DNA from: Acidocella aromatica
Lineage (GTDB): Bacteria > Pseudomonadota > Alphaproteobacteria > Acetobacterales > Acetobacteraceae
Assembly (NCBI RefSeq): GCF_014201825.1
Contig: NZ_JACHFJ010000002.1
Span: forward strand, 186,001 to 250,000
DNA: 64,000 nucleotides
Reading direction: 5' to 3'
The translations under genes and the position numbers were made by a program. Below, piece after piece: positions 1 to 9,040 of this stretch; positions within the stretch are counted from its first letter, which is position 1, and each line of letters starts with the position of its first letter. The notes beneath the pieces were generated by a model. The model saw nothing but the letters and a program-made list of their open reading frames with translations, ran no database searches and was not told where the DNA came from.

Positions 1-171
1 CAGATATTGGTACTGGCGCATGTACTCGCCCCATGTCTCGGCGAAGTAGCGGACATGGCCGATGACCGGGTAATTGCGCAGAATGGTGTGCTTGGTCTGG
101 CGGATGTCGTGAAGATAAACCGCCGCCACGCCAAGCCCGAGCAGCACGATGATAAATTCCAAACCCAGCAT
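1..171 (-). CDS. FMN-binding glutamate synthase family protein, N-terminal fragment
   Basis: Partial gene: only the first 57 codons are inside the window and it runs off the left edge. Reading leftwards from the ATG at 171, the protein has one hydrophobic N-terminal helix (about residues 4-20), then the segment RQTKHTILRNYPVIGHVRYF. That segment is typical of the membrane-anchored, single-subunit relatives of glutamate synthase (GltB-like, FMN-binding). A GGGGGA ribosome-binding site lies just upstream. The catalytic TIM barrel is outside the window, so the family call rests on the N-terminal segment alone. Confidence 0.6.
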   Translation of the reverse strand, partial: MLGLEFIIVLLGLGVAAVYLHDIRQTKHTILRNYPVIGHVRYFAETWGEYMRQYQYL

Positions 172-253
172 GTGGCTCCCCCATTTTCTGGCGGCGCCTG
201 TTTAGCTGTTCCTCCCTTGGTGAGCCACCCGCACAGGGCGCGGCAGCCATGGT

Positions 254-1597
254 TCAGGCGCCGCGCCCCGGCAACCAGATGGTAAAGGTGGAGCCTTTGC
301 CTGTGTCGCTGTCGATTATCAGCCGCCCGCGATGGCGGTTGACCACATGCTTGACGATGGCAAGCCCGAGCCCCGTGCCGCCGACGGCGCGGGAGCGCCC
401 CTTGTCCACGCGGTAGAAGCGCTCGGTCAGGCGTGGGATATGCTCACGCGGGATGCCGATGCCCTCGTCGGCCACGCTGACGGCCACGCCGCCGGGCTCG
501 AAGCGTGGGTCCGGCGCTGCGGAGGCGGTCAGTTTTATCACGCCGCCGGGCTTGCCGTATTTCAGCGCGTTGTCGAGCAGGTTGCTGAACACCTGGGTCA
601 GCTGGTCGGCATCGGCGGGGATTTTCGGCAGGTCGGGCGGCGCGTTCACCTGCAGCTTGGTGTTGCCGGCCTTCAGCATCGGCTCCATGCCGGCGGCGAT
701 GCGCTCCAGCAGCGGCGGCAGATGCACCAGCTCCTTGGGCGGCGAATGCTCGGAAATCTCGATGCGCGAGAGGTTCAGCAGGTCACCGATGACGCGCTGC
801 ATCCGCGCCGCCTGCTCAGCCATGATGCCAAGGAAGCTCTGCTGAGCCTCAGGGTCATCCGCCGCCGGGCCGCGCAGGGTCTCGACGAAGCCGATCAGGC
901 TGGCCAGCGGCGTGCGCAGCTCATGGCTGGCATTGGCCACGAAATCGGCGCGCATCCTCTCCAGCGCGCGTTCGCGGGTGCGGTCGCTGATGAGCATGTA
1001 GACAGGTTCGCCGACGGGGATCAGCGTCACCTCCAACTCCCGCGCCACCGGCACGGCCAATGCGATCTCGCGCCGCACCGCCTGCTTGCGCGCCCTGGTT
1101 TCGGCCAGGGCGTCGCGCACGTCCGGGTGGCGCAGCAGGGCGGCCATCTCGTTGCCGAAGGCGGTGATCGCGCTGTCATTGCGCCAAAGAACCCGGCTAT
1201 CCGCGTCCAGCTTCATCAGCGGGTCGGGCAGGCGTTCCACCAGGGCCCGGTCCTCCGCCGTGCTGGCAAGCTGGCGGGTACGGGAGAGACGCTCGGCATG
1301 GATCAGGCGGATCGCCTCCTGTCCCAGCTGGCGCATCCCCGGCACCAGCAGCGTGGTCTCGCTGGGCAGCTTCTCGGGCGCCACGCGCAGTGCCCGCACC
1401 AGGCGCGTCATCACCACCAGATCTCGCCCCAGCAGGATGCTGAACGCCACCCCCACGGCCGTGCAAAGCGCCCAGGCGATGAGTGCCGGGATGAGCCGCA
1501 GCTCGCCCGAGAACACCAGCGCCACGAACACGAGGCTCGGCAACGCCGCCAGCGCCAGGAATAAGGCGAACGCGGCCGGCCAGGCTTTGTCGAGCAT
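254..1597 (-). CDS. phoR: Sensor histidine kinase, PhoR-like
   Basis: Two-component sensor kinase of 447 aa. Two N-terminal membrane helices (about 5-30 and 36-56) precede a PAS-like region (about 115-205). The HisKA box has the phospho-accepting His at about residue 225 (NASHELRTPLASLIGF). The HATPase domain shows the N box (NLLDNALKYG), G1 (DEGIGIP) and G2 (GGTGLGLAIV). The architecture and phospho-acceptor context match PhoR of the phosphate regulon. No response regulator or pst gene is adjacent, so PhoR is the best match, not a proven assignment. It lies 20 bp downstream of the LppC-like gene and is probably cotranscribed with it. Confidence 0.75.
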   Translation of the reverse strand: MLDKAWPAAFALFLALAALPSLVFVALVFSGELRLIPALIAWALCTAVGVAFSILLGRDLVVMTRLVRALRVAPEKLPSETTLLVPGMRQLGQEAIRLIHAERLSRTRQLASTAEDRALVERLPDPLMKLDADSRVLWRNDSAITAFGNEMAALLRHPDVRDALAETRARKQAVRREIALAVPVARELEVTLIPVGEPVYMLISDRTRERALERMRADFVANASHELRTPLASLIGFVETLRGPAADDPEAQQSFLGIMAEQAARMQRVIGDLLNLSRIEISEHSPPKELVHLPPLLERIAAGMEPMLKAGNTKLQVNAPPDLPKIPADADQLTQVFSNLLDNALKYGKPGGVIKLTASAAPDPRFEPGGVAVSVADEGIGIPREHIPRLTERFYRVDKGRSRAVGGTGLGLAIVKHVVNRHRGRLIIDSDTGKGSTFTIWLPGRGA

Positions 1598-1617
1598 TTT
1601 TTCTTTCCGTGTGCTGT

Positions 1618-2952
1618 TTAGGGCTGATTGAGACTGCTGGGGGCTGGCGAGGTGATGGTGGGCTGGCCCGGCTGCACCGAGAACACCGCCAAGCCTCGTT
1701 TCACCGTGCCGTCAGGATGCAGAACCAGCACGCCATTGGTTCCGGTAAAGCCGGAGGGGGCCGTCAGCACGCTGCTGGTATAGCCGCCCTCGCCCGCCGC
1801 GAGCTTGGCCATGGCCGCGGCGTCGAACGCCACATCGGCAATGGCGGGCGGGGCCGCGCCATAGGCGCTCTGGTACTTGGCATCGAACGCGGCTGAGGCC
1901 GCCGGGTCGGGAGCCGCGTACAACGCGCCGACCAGCACGCTCTGATTGGCCATTTGCGGTGCGATGTTGGCCCACAGCGCCGGGCCCAGGAATTGCACCT
2001 GCGGCGGGGTGACATCGTAATAAGGCAGGAAATTCGCCATCTCGGCCAGGGTGTTGGCGTCGGTTGCGCCGATGAACAGCGCGTTGAAGCTGGGCGGGGG
2101 GATCTGCTGGTGGCGCAGCTTGTCGGCCTGGGCGCGCCCGGCGGCGGTCCCCAGATCCTGCGCGTGCTTGATCTGGTTCATCAGCCCCTGGCCGCGATTG
2201 CTGAAATCGGAAAGCTGCTCCACCGCCTGGTTCACGTTGGAGAAGCCCGGCTGGTAGAAGGTGATTTGCGCCGCCGGTTCGCCGAGCTCGGAGGCCTGGG
2301 CGCTGATTGCGTCGCTGAGATGGTGGCCGAAATCATTGTCCGGCAGCAAGGCGGCAAGCTGGGTGCGCCCGGAATCGGCGGCCACCCGCAGCACGCGCTG
2401 CACCTGCTGCGCCGGGGTGATGCCCAGCGGCCACACGCCGGGAGAGGCCGCTGTGCCATCATTGGTGAAAGCCAGCACATTCACCCCGGCGGAATGGGCG
2501 ATGGGCGCCACGGCCTGGGTCTCGGCGGAGGTGAGCGGGCCGATGATGATGCCGTCGCCAGCCGCCAACCCGGCCTGCGCCGCCGCCACCGCGCCCTGCG
2601 GGGTGCCGCCCGTGTCGCGCACGTCCAGCGCGGGGGCGCCATTGGCCGGGAAAGCCAGCTTCGCCGCGTTCACCAGCGCCTGGCCCACCGGCGCGAGGTT
2701 GCCCGTGAGCGGTGCCAGCAGCAGCACGTTGCCGCTGGTGCGGCCATAGGCGTTAGGCGCCGAAGATGCCGCCGAGGGAGCGAGCTGGGCGGGCGGCCCG
2801 GCGTTGAGTGGCGCCTGTGGCACTTGACCAACGCAGCCAGCAAGCGCCAGCGTGCCGCCCAGGAGTACATATGAGCGAAGAGACGGCACAAGACGCGAAT
2901 AAGGACGAGACAACGGCACGGCCCTCCGTGAGCGGGGATATTGCGGCTTCAT
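1618..2952 (-). CDS. LppC/LpoA-type lipoprotein (penicillin-binding protein activator)
   Basis: Predicted outer-membrane lipoprotein of 444 aa with a periplasmic-binding-protein fold (Leu/Ile/Val-binding-like), as in the PBP-activator/LppC family. A lipobox LALAGC follows a hydrophobic stretch, so the mature protein begins at that Cys, with a Pro/Ala-rich linker after it. The start is uncertain: ATG at 2952 (MKPQYPRSRR) gives a long basic n-region, while a GTG at 2889 would give a more usual 18-residue signal. Either start makes its 5' end overlap the divergent rsmI gene. The lppC-rsmI divergent pairing is common in Proteobacteria and supports the family call. Confidence 0.7.
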   Translation of the reverse strand: MKPQYPRSRRAVPLSRPYSRLVPSLRSYVLLGGTLALAGCVGQVPQAPLNAGPPAQLAPSAASSAPNAYGRTSGNVLLLAPLTGNLAPVGQALVNAAKLAFPANGAPALDVRDTGGTPQGAVAAAQAGLAAGDGIIIGPLTSAETQAVAPIAHSAGVNVLAFTNDGTAASPGVWPLGITPAQQVQRVLRVAADSGRTQLAALLPDNDFGHHLSDAISAQASELGEPAAQITFYQPGFSNVNQAVEQLSDFSNRGQGLMNQIKHAQDLGTAAGRAQADKLRHQQIPPPSFNALFIGATDANTLAEMANFLPYYDVTPPQVQFLGPALWANIAPQMANQSVLVGALYAAPDPAASAAFDAKYQSAYGAAPPAIADVAFDAAAMAKLAAGEGGYTSSVLTAPSGFTGTNGVLVLHPDGTVKRGLAVFSVQPGQPTITSPAPSSLNQP

Positions 2953-3788
2953 TGCCGTCCCTTGTGCTGGTTTCCACCCCAATCGGCAACCTCCAAGATT
3001 TTCCCCCCCGCGCGCGGGAAACACTAGCCAAGGTTGACGTGATTCTGTGTGAAGATACACGGACGAGCGCCACGCTGCTGCGCGCTCACGGGATCAACAC
3101 CCGCACCCAGGCGCTGCACGAGCACAACGAATCGGCGCGGATTCCGGCGCTGGTGGAAGCGATGCATGGAGGCGCGCGCTTCGCCCTGATCTCGGATGCC
3201 GGCACGCCGCTGGTCTCCGACCCAGGCTACCGGCTGGTGCGCGCGGTGATCGATGCCGGGCTGAAACTCTCCGGCATCCCCGGCCCCAACGCGGCGCTGC
3301 TCGCCCTCACCCTCTCCGGCCTGCCGCCGCATCCGTATCTGTTCAGCGGTTTTCTGCCGCCCAAATCCGGGGCGCGGCGGGCGGCGTTCACGACGCTGCG
3401 CGGGGCGGAGCTGGCCGGGCTGAGTGCCACGCATCTGTTCTACGAGGCCCCGCACCGTCTGGCCGAATTCCTGGCCGATGCCGCCGCGTTGCTCGGCCCC
3501 CGCCCCTCCGCCGTGTGCCGGGAACTGACCAAGCATTTCGAGGAAGTGCGCCGGGGCACGCTGGACGAACTCGCCGCGCATTACGCCGAACATGCGCCGC
3601 GCGGGGAGATTTGCGTCGTCATTGGCCCGGCCTTGGCCGAGGAAGCTAGTGCCGAGACGCTGGATGAAGCCCTGCGCACGGCGCTTGCCAGCATGTCGGT
3701 CAAAGACGCAGCCGCCGCCGTGGCCACGGCCACCGGGCTGCCGAGGAAGCAGGTCTATGCCCGGGCCTTGCAGTTGGGGCGGGAATGA
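2871..3788 (+). CDS. rsmI: 16S rRNA (cytidine(1402)-2'-O)-methyltransferase RsmI
   Basis: SAM-dependent tetrapyrrole-methylase-fold enzyme that 2'-O-methylates C1402 in the 16S rRNA decoding centre. Visible motifs: LVLVSTPIGNL near residue 30 and CEDTRTSATLL, the N-terminal hallmark of RsmI, then GTPLVSDPGYRLV and GPNAALLALTLSGLP. The ATG at 2871 was chosen because AGGAG sits 7 nt upstream. It gives a roughly 28-residue polar extension before the conserved core, and a 305-aa protein, slightly longer than usual. The first bases overlap the 5' end of the divergent lipoprotein gene. Confidence 0.9.
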   Translation: MSEETAQDANKDETTARPSVSGDIAASLPSLVLVSTPIGNLQDFPPRARETLAKVDVILCEDTRTSATLLRAHGINTRTQALHEHNESARIPALVEAMHGGARFALISDAGTPLVSDPGYRLVRAVIDAGLKLSGIPGPNAALLALTLSGLPPHPYLFSGFLPPKSGARRAAFTTLRGAELAGLSATHLFYEAPHRLAEFLADAAALLGPRPSAVCRELTKHFEEVRRGTLDELAAHYAEHAPRGEICVVIGPALAEEASAETLDEALRTALASMSVKDAAAAVATATGLPRKQVYARALQLGRE

Positions 3789-3851
3789 TTGCCGCGCCGA
3801 GGGTTGGGCGGAGATTTCTCTCCACTACATAAAGCGGGGAGGTAAGCACCA

Positions 3852-4757
3852 ATGACCGGGACGGCGCAGGCGGTTGAAATTTTTTGCCAGGATGGTGTTC
3901 GCCTTGGCGGTCATTTGTGGCGCCAAGGGGCTAGAGACCGCGCGGGCATCGCCGTCATCAACCCCGCCACCGGCGTGCTGGCGCGCTACTACCACCGCTA
4001 CGCCGCCTATCTCGCCGCCAACGGCTTCGATGTCCTCACCTACGACTACCGGGGCATAGGCGCCTCCCGCCCGGAATCTCTGCGCGGTTGCCGGTACAGA
4101 TGGCAGGACTGGGGGACGCAGGATTTCGACGCGGCTTTGCGCTACGCCGCTGCCGAGGCTCCGGGGGCGAGGCTGCTGGTGGTCGGGCACAGTATCGGCG
4201 GCTATCTGCCCGGTTTGTCGCCGCATGCGCGCCAAATTACGCGCCTGCTCACCGTGGGCGGACAGTACGGCTACTGGCGGGATTACGACCGCGCCAAACG
4301 CGCTGGGCTGTTCTTCAAGTGGAATATCGCCATGCCAGCGCTCACCGCCCTGTATGGTTACTTCCCTGGCAAGCGGCTTGGCTGGCTGGAGGATCTGCCC
4401 GCTGGGGTGGTTAGCGAATGGAGCTTCCGCCGCGCCCGCATGGAACTCGCCCACAGGCCGGAGGAGCGGGCGGAGATCCTTGCCCGCTTCGCCGCCGTCA
4501 CCGCGCCGATTTTGGCCGTGACCCTAACAGATGACGAATTCGCCACGCCCCGGGCCATTGCCCGTACGCTGCGCTACTACCGCAACGCTGCGCGCGAGGC
4601 GGTGCGGCTGCGCCCGGACGATCTGGGGCATGAAAACATCGGCCATTTCGGCCTGTTCCACGCGCGCCACGCGGCGGATTTCTGGCCCGCCACGCTGGCT
4701 TGGCTAAGCGGCGGGGAAAACCCGTGGCCGCACCGCCTGATGGAGGTTCAGGGATAA
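3852..4757 (+). CDS. Alpha/beta hydrolase (COG4757-like)
   Basis: Serine hydrolase of 301 aa. The nucleophile elbow GHSIGG puts the catalytic Ser at residue 114; a later Asp (LTDDEFAT) and His (GHFGLF) complete a plausible triad. The N-terminal segment with DYRGIGAS resembles predicted alpha/beta hydrolases of COG4757. The substrate cannot be told from sequence. A GGGGAGG ribosome-binding site precedes the ATG. Its 3' end overlaps the convergent pdxH by 10 bp. Confidence 0.75.
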   Translation: MTGTAQAVEIFCQDGVRLGGHLWRQGARDRAGIAVINPATGVLARYYHRYAAYLAANGFDVLTYDYRGIGASRPESLRGCRYRWQDWGTQDFDAALRYAAAEAPGARLLVVGHSIGGYLPGLSPHARQITRLLTVGGQYGYWRDYDRAKRAGLFFKWNIAMPALTALYGYFPGKRLGWLEDLPAGVVSEWSFRRARMELAHRPEERAEILARFAAVTAPILAVTLTDDEFATPRAIARTLRYYRNAAREAVRLRPDDLGHENIGHFGLFHARHAADFWPATLAWLSGGENPWPHRLMEVQG

Positions 4758-5326
4758 AGCCGCCCCGTCTCCCAACCCGTCTCTGTCTTGCTGAAGATGA
4801 AGCGGTCATGCAGGCGGAAATCGATCCCCTGCCAGAACTCGAAGTAATCCGGCGCCAGCTTCCAGCCGGACCAGAATTCCGGGCGCGGCACGGGCTGGCC
4901 CTGGAAGCGGGTCTCCACCTCCTCCAGCCGCGACTCGAACACCTCGCGCGAGGGCAGAGGGCGGGACTGCTGGGACGCCCAGGCGCCAAGCTGGCTCATA
5001 CGCGGGCGGCTGGCGAAATAGGCATCGGCCTGTTCGTCGCTCACCTGCGTCACGCTGCCCTCGATGCGCACCTGCCGGGCCAGGCTCTTCCAGTGGAACA
5101 GCAGCGCGACATGGTTGTTCGCCTGCATGTTCTGCGCCTTGCGCGAGCCGAGATTGCCGTAGAACGAGAAACCGGACTTATCCCAGGACTTCAAGAGCAA
5201 GATGCGCGCGGCTGGGCGCCCGTCCGCGCCCACGGTCGCCACGGTCATGGCGTTGGGGTCGTTCGGCTCGCTGCCTTCCGCCGCGGCGAACCACTCGCCA
5301 AATTTCTTGAAGGGGTCCTCACTCAT
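4748..5326 (-). CDS. pdxH: Pyridoxamine 5'-phosphate oxidase
   Basis: FMN enzyme that oxidises pyridoxine or pyridoxamine 5'-phosphate to pyridoxal phosphate, the last step of PLP synthesis and salvage. The 192-aa protein shows ARILLLKSWDKSGFSFYGNL, the FMN and substrate segment HVALLFHWKSLARQVRIEG, SRPRMSQLGAWAS, and the C-terminal FRLHDRF ... GWETGRLYP signature. Start at MSEDPFKKF: the longer upstream frame lacks family similarity and would run into the fabI promoter region. Divergent from fabI, convergent with the hydrolase. Confidence 0.92.
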   Translation of the reverse strand: MSEDPFKKFGEWFAAAEGSEPNDPNAMTVATVGADGRPAARILLLKSWDKSGFSFYGNLGSRKAQNMQANNHVALLFHWKSLARQVRIEGSVTQVSDEQADAYFASRPRMSQLGAWASQQSRPLPSREVFESRLEEVETRFQGQPVPRPEFWSGWKLAPDYFEFWQGIDFRLHDRFIFSKTETGWETGRLYP

Positions 5327-5352
5327 TGTAGAAACAAGCCTCCGGAGTTCAT

Positions 5353-5370
5353 TCACCCTTGATCGGGTGA
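5353..5370. promoter_or_regulatory. Inverted repeat in the pdxH/fabI divergent region
   Basis: A perfect 6-bp dyad (TCACCC, 6-nt spacer, GGGTGA) sits between the divergent pdxH and fabI starts. It could be an operator or a small hairpin in a leader. The dyad is directly visible; its role is a guess. Confidence 0.3.
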
Positions 5371-5427
5371 CATACTCTATGCCACCACCCAGCCCCAGAG
5401 ACGATAGCACCACGGAGATTTAGCCCC

Positions 5428-6270
5428 ATGCCGGATACCCAAGCCGAAATCGCCCCGCCGCGCGGCACGCTCATGGCGGGTAAGCGCGGGCTTATCATGG
5501 GGGTGGCGAATAACCGCTCCATCGCCTGGGCCATCGCGCAAGCCGTGGTGGCGCAAGGGGGTGAGGTCGCCTTCACCTACCAGGGCGAGGCGCTGGAAAA
5601 GCGCGTGCGCCCTCTGGCCGCCTCCATCGGCGCGGATTTCCTGGTCCCCTGTGATGTGTCGGACGACGCGGCCATCGACTCGGCCTTCGAGGCGCTGGAC
5701 AAGAAATGGGGGAAGATTGACTTCCTGGTCCATGCCATCGGATTCGCGGATAAGAACTTCCTGCGCGGGCGCTACCTCGACACCCCGCGCGACGTGTTCG
5801 CCCAGGCCATGGACATTTCCTGCTACTCCTTCCCGGCTGTCGGCCGCCGCGCCGCGGCGCTTATGCGCGATGGCGGCTCGCTGCTGACGCTGACCTATCT
5901 CGGCGCCGAGCGCTGGATGCCGCATTACAACGTGATGGGCGTGGCCAAGGCCGCACTTGAGGCCAGCGTGCGGTACATGGCGGCTGATCTCGGCCGCGAC
6001 AATATCCGCGTCAACGGCATCTCCGCCGGCCCGATCAAGACGCTTGCCGCGAGCGGCATCGGCGATTTCAGCTACATCCTGAAGTGGAACAAGTATAACG
6101 CGCCGATGCAGCGCAACGTGGAGCTGGAGGAAGTGGGCGGCGCCGGGCTTTATATGCTCTCCGACCTTTCCAAGGGCGTGACCGGCGAGATCCACCATGT
6201 GGATTGCGGCTACCATATCGTCGGCATGAAGAACCCGGACGCGCCGGACATCTCCATCGCGAGCGAATAA
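5428..6270 (+). CDS. fabI: Enoyl-[acyl-carrier-protein] reductase (NADH)
   Basis: Fatty-acid elongation enzyme that reduces trans-2-enoyl-ACP; short-chain dehydrogenase fold. The FabI-specific cofactor motif GLIMGVANNRSIAWAIA (about residues 21-37) and the active site YNVMGVAK (Tyr about 167, Lys about 174) match the InhA/FabI arrangement Y-x6-K. It has 280 aa, with about 17 extra N-terminal residues. The start is an ATG behind GGAG; a second Met at residue 16 is an alternative. Only 3 bp separate it from aroC, so the two are probably one operon. Confidence 0.95.
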   Translation: MPDTQAEIAPPRGTLMAGKRGLIMGVANNRSIAWAIAQAVVAQGGEVAFTYQGEALEKRVRPLAASIGADFLVPCDVSDDAAIDSAFEALDKKWGKIDFLVHAIGFADKNFLRGRYLDTPRDVFAQAMDISCYSFPAVGRRAAALMRDGGSLLTLTYLGAERWMPHYNVMGVAKAALEASVRYMAADLGRDNIRVNGISAGPIKTLAASGIGDFSYILKWNKYNAPMQRNVELEEVGGAGLYMLSDLSKGVTGEIHHVDCGYHIVGMKNPDAPDISIASE

Positions 6271-6273
6271 GGT

Positions 6274-7347
6274 ATGTCCTTCAATACCTTCGGGCAGTTG
6301 TTCCGGGTCACCACCTGGGGGGAGAGCCATGGGCCGGCCATTGGCTGCGTGGTTGATGGCTGCCCACCGGGCATTGAACTGTCCGAGGCGGATATCCAGC
6401 CGTTTCTGGACAAGCGCCGCCCCGGCCAGTCCCGCTTTACCACCCAGCGGCAGGAGCCGGATCAGGTGAAGATCCTCTCCGGCGTGTATGAGGGGCGCAC
6501 CACCGGCACGCCGATCTCGCTGCTGATCGAGAATACCGACCAGCGCTCGAAGGACTACGCCAACATCGCCGAGCGCTACCGCCCCGGCCATGCCGACGTG
6601 GCGTATGACATGAAATACGGCCATCGCGACCCGCGTGGTGGCGGGCGCTCATCGGCGCGCGAGACGGCCATGCGCGTGGCCGCCGGGGCCATCGCTCGCA
6701 AGGTGTTGGGGGCGGAGGTGGTGATCCGCGGCGCGATGACGGCGCTGGGCGCACATGGCATCGACCGCGCCAACTGGGACTGGGCGCAGGTGGACGAGAA
6801 CCCCTTCTTCTGCCCGGACGCCAGGGCCGCCGAGGCGTGGAAAACTGAGTTGGATGCCATCCGCAAGGCGGGCTCTTCCATAGGCGCCGTGCTGGAAGTG
6901 GTGGCCGAGGGTGTGAAACCGGGCCTGGGCGCGCCGCTTTACGGCAAGCTGGACGCGGACATCGCGGCGGCGCTGATGAGCATCAACGCGGTGAAGGCAG
7001 TGGAGATTGGCGACGGTTTCGCCGCCGCCGCTCTGCGCGGTGAGGAGAATGCCGATGAGATGCGGATGGAGAACGGGAAGATCAAATTCCTCTCCAACCA
7101 TGCGGGCGGGATTCTGGGCGGCATCGCCACCGGGCAGCCCATCGTGGCGCGTTTTGCCGTAAAACCAACGAGTTCCATCCTAATCCCCAAGCATAGCGTG
7201 AGCGCGGACGGCGAAGAGGTCGAGGTGATAACCAAAGGCCGGCATGACCCGTGCGTGGGCATCCGCGCCGTGCCGGTGGGCGAGGCGATGCTGGCTTGCG
7301 TGCTGGCGGACCATATGCTGCGCCACCGGGGCCAAGTGGGTAACTAG
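6274..7347 (+). CDS. aroC: Chorismate synthase
   Basis: Last step of the shikimate pathway: removes phosphate from EPSP to give chorismate, using reduced FMN. The 357-aa protein has all three family signatures: [18 protein letters not shown] near the N-terminus, [17 protein letters not shown] in the middle, and [17 protein letters not shown] near the C-terminus. Full length, and follows fabI by 3 bp. Confidence 0.97.
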   Translation: MSFNTFGQLFRVTTWGESHGPAIGCVVDGCPPGIELSEADIQPFLDKRRPGQSRFTTQRQEPDQVKILSGVYEGRTTGTPISLLIENTDQRSKDYANIAERYRPGHADVAYDMKYGHRDPRGGGRSSARETAMRVAAGAIARKVLGAEVVIRGAMTALGAHGIDRANWDWAQVDENPFFCPDARAAEAWKTELDAIRKAGSSIGAVLEVVAEGVKPGLGAPLYGKLDADIAAALMSINAVKAVEIGDGFAAAALRGEENADEMRMENGKIKFLSNHAGGILGGIATGQPIVARFAVKPTSSILIPKHSVSADGEEVEVITKGRHDPCVGIRAVPVGEAMLACVLADHMLRHRGQVGN

Positions 7348-7375
7348 TCGCGCCCTTTTTTCAAGATGGGCGCGA
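7348..7375. terminator. Hairpin between convergent aroC and the dapE-operon membrane gene
   Basis: An 8-bp perfect stem (TCGCGCCC / GGGCGCGA) with a 12-nt T/A-rich loop fills the 35-bp gap between two convergent genes. There is no clean U-tract after the stem on either strand, so it is a putative bidirectional terminator only. Confidence 0.4.
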
Positions 7376-7382
7376 AAAACTC

Positions 7383-7946
7383 TTACAAATGCCCGAGCTG
7401 GGCCGGGTCGGGGCCAAAGCCCAGCGCCACCGGGATGATGACGAACAGCCCGATGCAGGCGCTGCTGACCAGCACCATCAGCAACGACCGCCAGCCATCC
7501 AACGCCAGCCCGGCACGCAGGATCAGCCAGCGGTACCAGAACAGATAAACCCCCATCAGCGCCAGCGTGGCCAGTTCCGCCGTGCCCATGGCCACGCCAA
7601 ACTGCACCAGGATCGCCCCGACGAACGAGCCTACCAGAAGCACCGGCAGCAGCGCCCAAAACGACCAGTTGAGCGCCGTGGCGGTGCGTAGCCAGAGCGG
7701 CTTGCGGCCAAACAGCCGAGCGAACTCGTACACCAGCACCGGCAGCACCAGCACGCCGCAGAGCCGGGCCAGCAGCCCCATCAGCGCCGTGCGCCAGTCC
7801 ATCTGGATGGCCGTGACCATTGCGCCCACCAGCGGAAACGCGATGAGCGGCGCCAGCGAGGCGTAGAAATCATCCACTCCGCCGCCGAATTCCTTGATTC
7901 CGGCTGCATCACCCTTGGCCAGCCGCCATAAGCCGCGCAGGATCAT
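7383..7946 (-). CDS. Multi-pass membrane protein, function unknown
   Basis: A 187-aa integral membrane protein with about five hydrophobic segments after a short polar N-terminus (GLWRLAKGDAAGIKEF). The general look is of Yip1-like small membrane proteins, but I do not see a diagnostic motif. Its start codon overlaps the dapE stop (ATGA), so it is the third gene of the dapD-dapE operon and translationally coupled. The operon position is the only hint of a role. Confidence 0.65.
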   Translation of the reverse strand: MILRGLWRLAKGDAAGIKEFGGGVDDFYASLAPLIAFPLVGAMVTAIQMDWRTALMGLLARLCGVLVLPVLVYEFARLFGRKPLWLRTATALNWSFWALLPVLLVGSFVGAILVQFGVAMGTAELATLALMGVYLFWYRWLILRAGLALDGWRSLLMVLVSSACIGLFVIIPVALGFGPDPAQLGHL

Positions 7947-9040
7947 GCGCAGAACGCCATGATCAAGGCCTTGTAGACTTCCGTCAGCTGGCGCAGATCG
8001 GCCACTGGCACGGCCTCGTCCACCTTGTGCATGGTGGCGCCCACCAGCCCGAACTCGGCCACCGGGCAGTAGCGCGAGATGAACCGGGCATCGGACGTAC
8101 CGCCGCCGGTATTCTGCTCCGGGGTTACGCCGGTCACGCGCTCGATGGCTCCGGTCAGCGCCCCGATTTCCTTGCCCGGCTGGGTCAGAAAGGCCTCTCC
8201 GGAGATGCTTACTTCCAGCGTCGCATCCGGGGCGTGGCGGGTCAGCGCCTCGCGCAGATAAGCGGTCAGGGACGCGCCGCTGTGCAAATCGTTGAAGCGG
8301 ATATTCAGCTTGGCCGTGGCCAGCGCCGGGATCACGTTGGTCGCCGGGTTGCCGACATCGACGGAGGTGATCTGCAAGCTCGACGGCTCGAAAAACGGCG
8401 TTCCCTCGTCCAGCTTCTTGCCAATCAGCTCATTCAGCAAGGGGATCAGCTTATGCACGGCGTTGTCGGCCAGGTGAGGATAGGCCGCATGCCCCTGCCT
8501 CCCTGGCACGGAAATGCGCGCATTCATGCTGCCGCGCCGCCCCACCTTCACCACATCGCCCACCCGGCCCCGGCAAGTTGGCTCGCCAACCACGCAGAAA
8601 TCCGGGATCTTCCCATGCTCGGCCATCCATTCCAGCACCTTCACGGTGCCATCCTTGGCCTCGCCCTCTTCGTCGCCTGTAATCAGCAGCGAGACATGGC
8701 CGGGCACCTGGGAAGCCGCGGAGACGAACGCGGCGATGCCGCCCTTCATGTCCACGGCGCCCCGGCCATAGATGATCCCGTCCTGCTCGGTGGCGGCGAA
8801 GGGATCATGCGCCCAGCCCTCGCCGGGGGGCACCACGTCGGTATGTCCGGCGAAGCACAGATGCGCCCCCTGCCCTGGCCGCTCGGCGAAGAAATTCTCG
8901 ATCTCGCCGAAACGCAGCCGCGTGACGGTGAAGCCGAGCCCTTCCAGCGCCTGGATGAGCACGCCCTGCGCGCCGCCATCCGCCGGGGTGACGGAGTTGC
9001 AGCGCAGCAGATCCTGGGCCAGGGCGACGGGGGCGATCAC
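7943..9040 (-). CDS. dapE: Succinyl-diaminopimelate desuccinylase
   Basis: M20-family zinc peptidase fold; hydrolyses N-succinyl-LL-2,6-diaminopimelate in lysine and peptidoglycan precursor synthesis. Metal-binding and catalytic segments are visible: [38 protein letters not shown], and the C-terminal [11 protein letters not shown]. The protein is 365 aa. Its start overlaps the dapD stop by 4 bp and its stop overlaps the next gene by 4 bp, a tight operon. Confidence 0.95.
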   Translation of the reverse strand: MIAPVALAQDLLRCNSVTPADGGAQGVLIQALEGLGFTVTRLRFGEIENFFAERPGQGAHLCFAGHTDVVPPGEGWAHDPFAATEQDGIIYGRGAVDMKGGIAAFVSAASQVPGHVSLLITGDEEGEAKDGTVKVLEWMAEHGKIPDFCVVGEPTCRGRVGDVVKVGRRGSMNARISVPGRQGHAAYPHLADNAVHKLIPLLNELIGKKLDEGTPFFEPSSLQITSVDVGNPATNVIPALATAKLNIRFNDLHSGASLTAYLREALTRHAPDATLEVSISGEAFLTQPGKEIGALTGAIERVTGVTPEQNTGGGTSDARFISRYCPVAEFGLVGATMHKVDEAVPVADLRQLTEVYKALIMAFCA

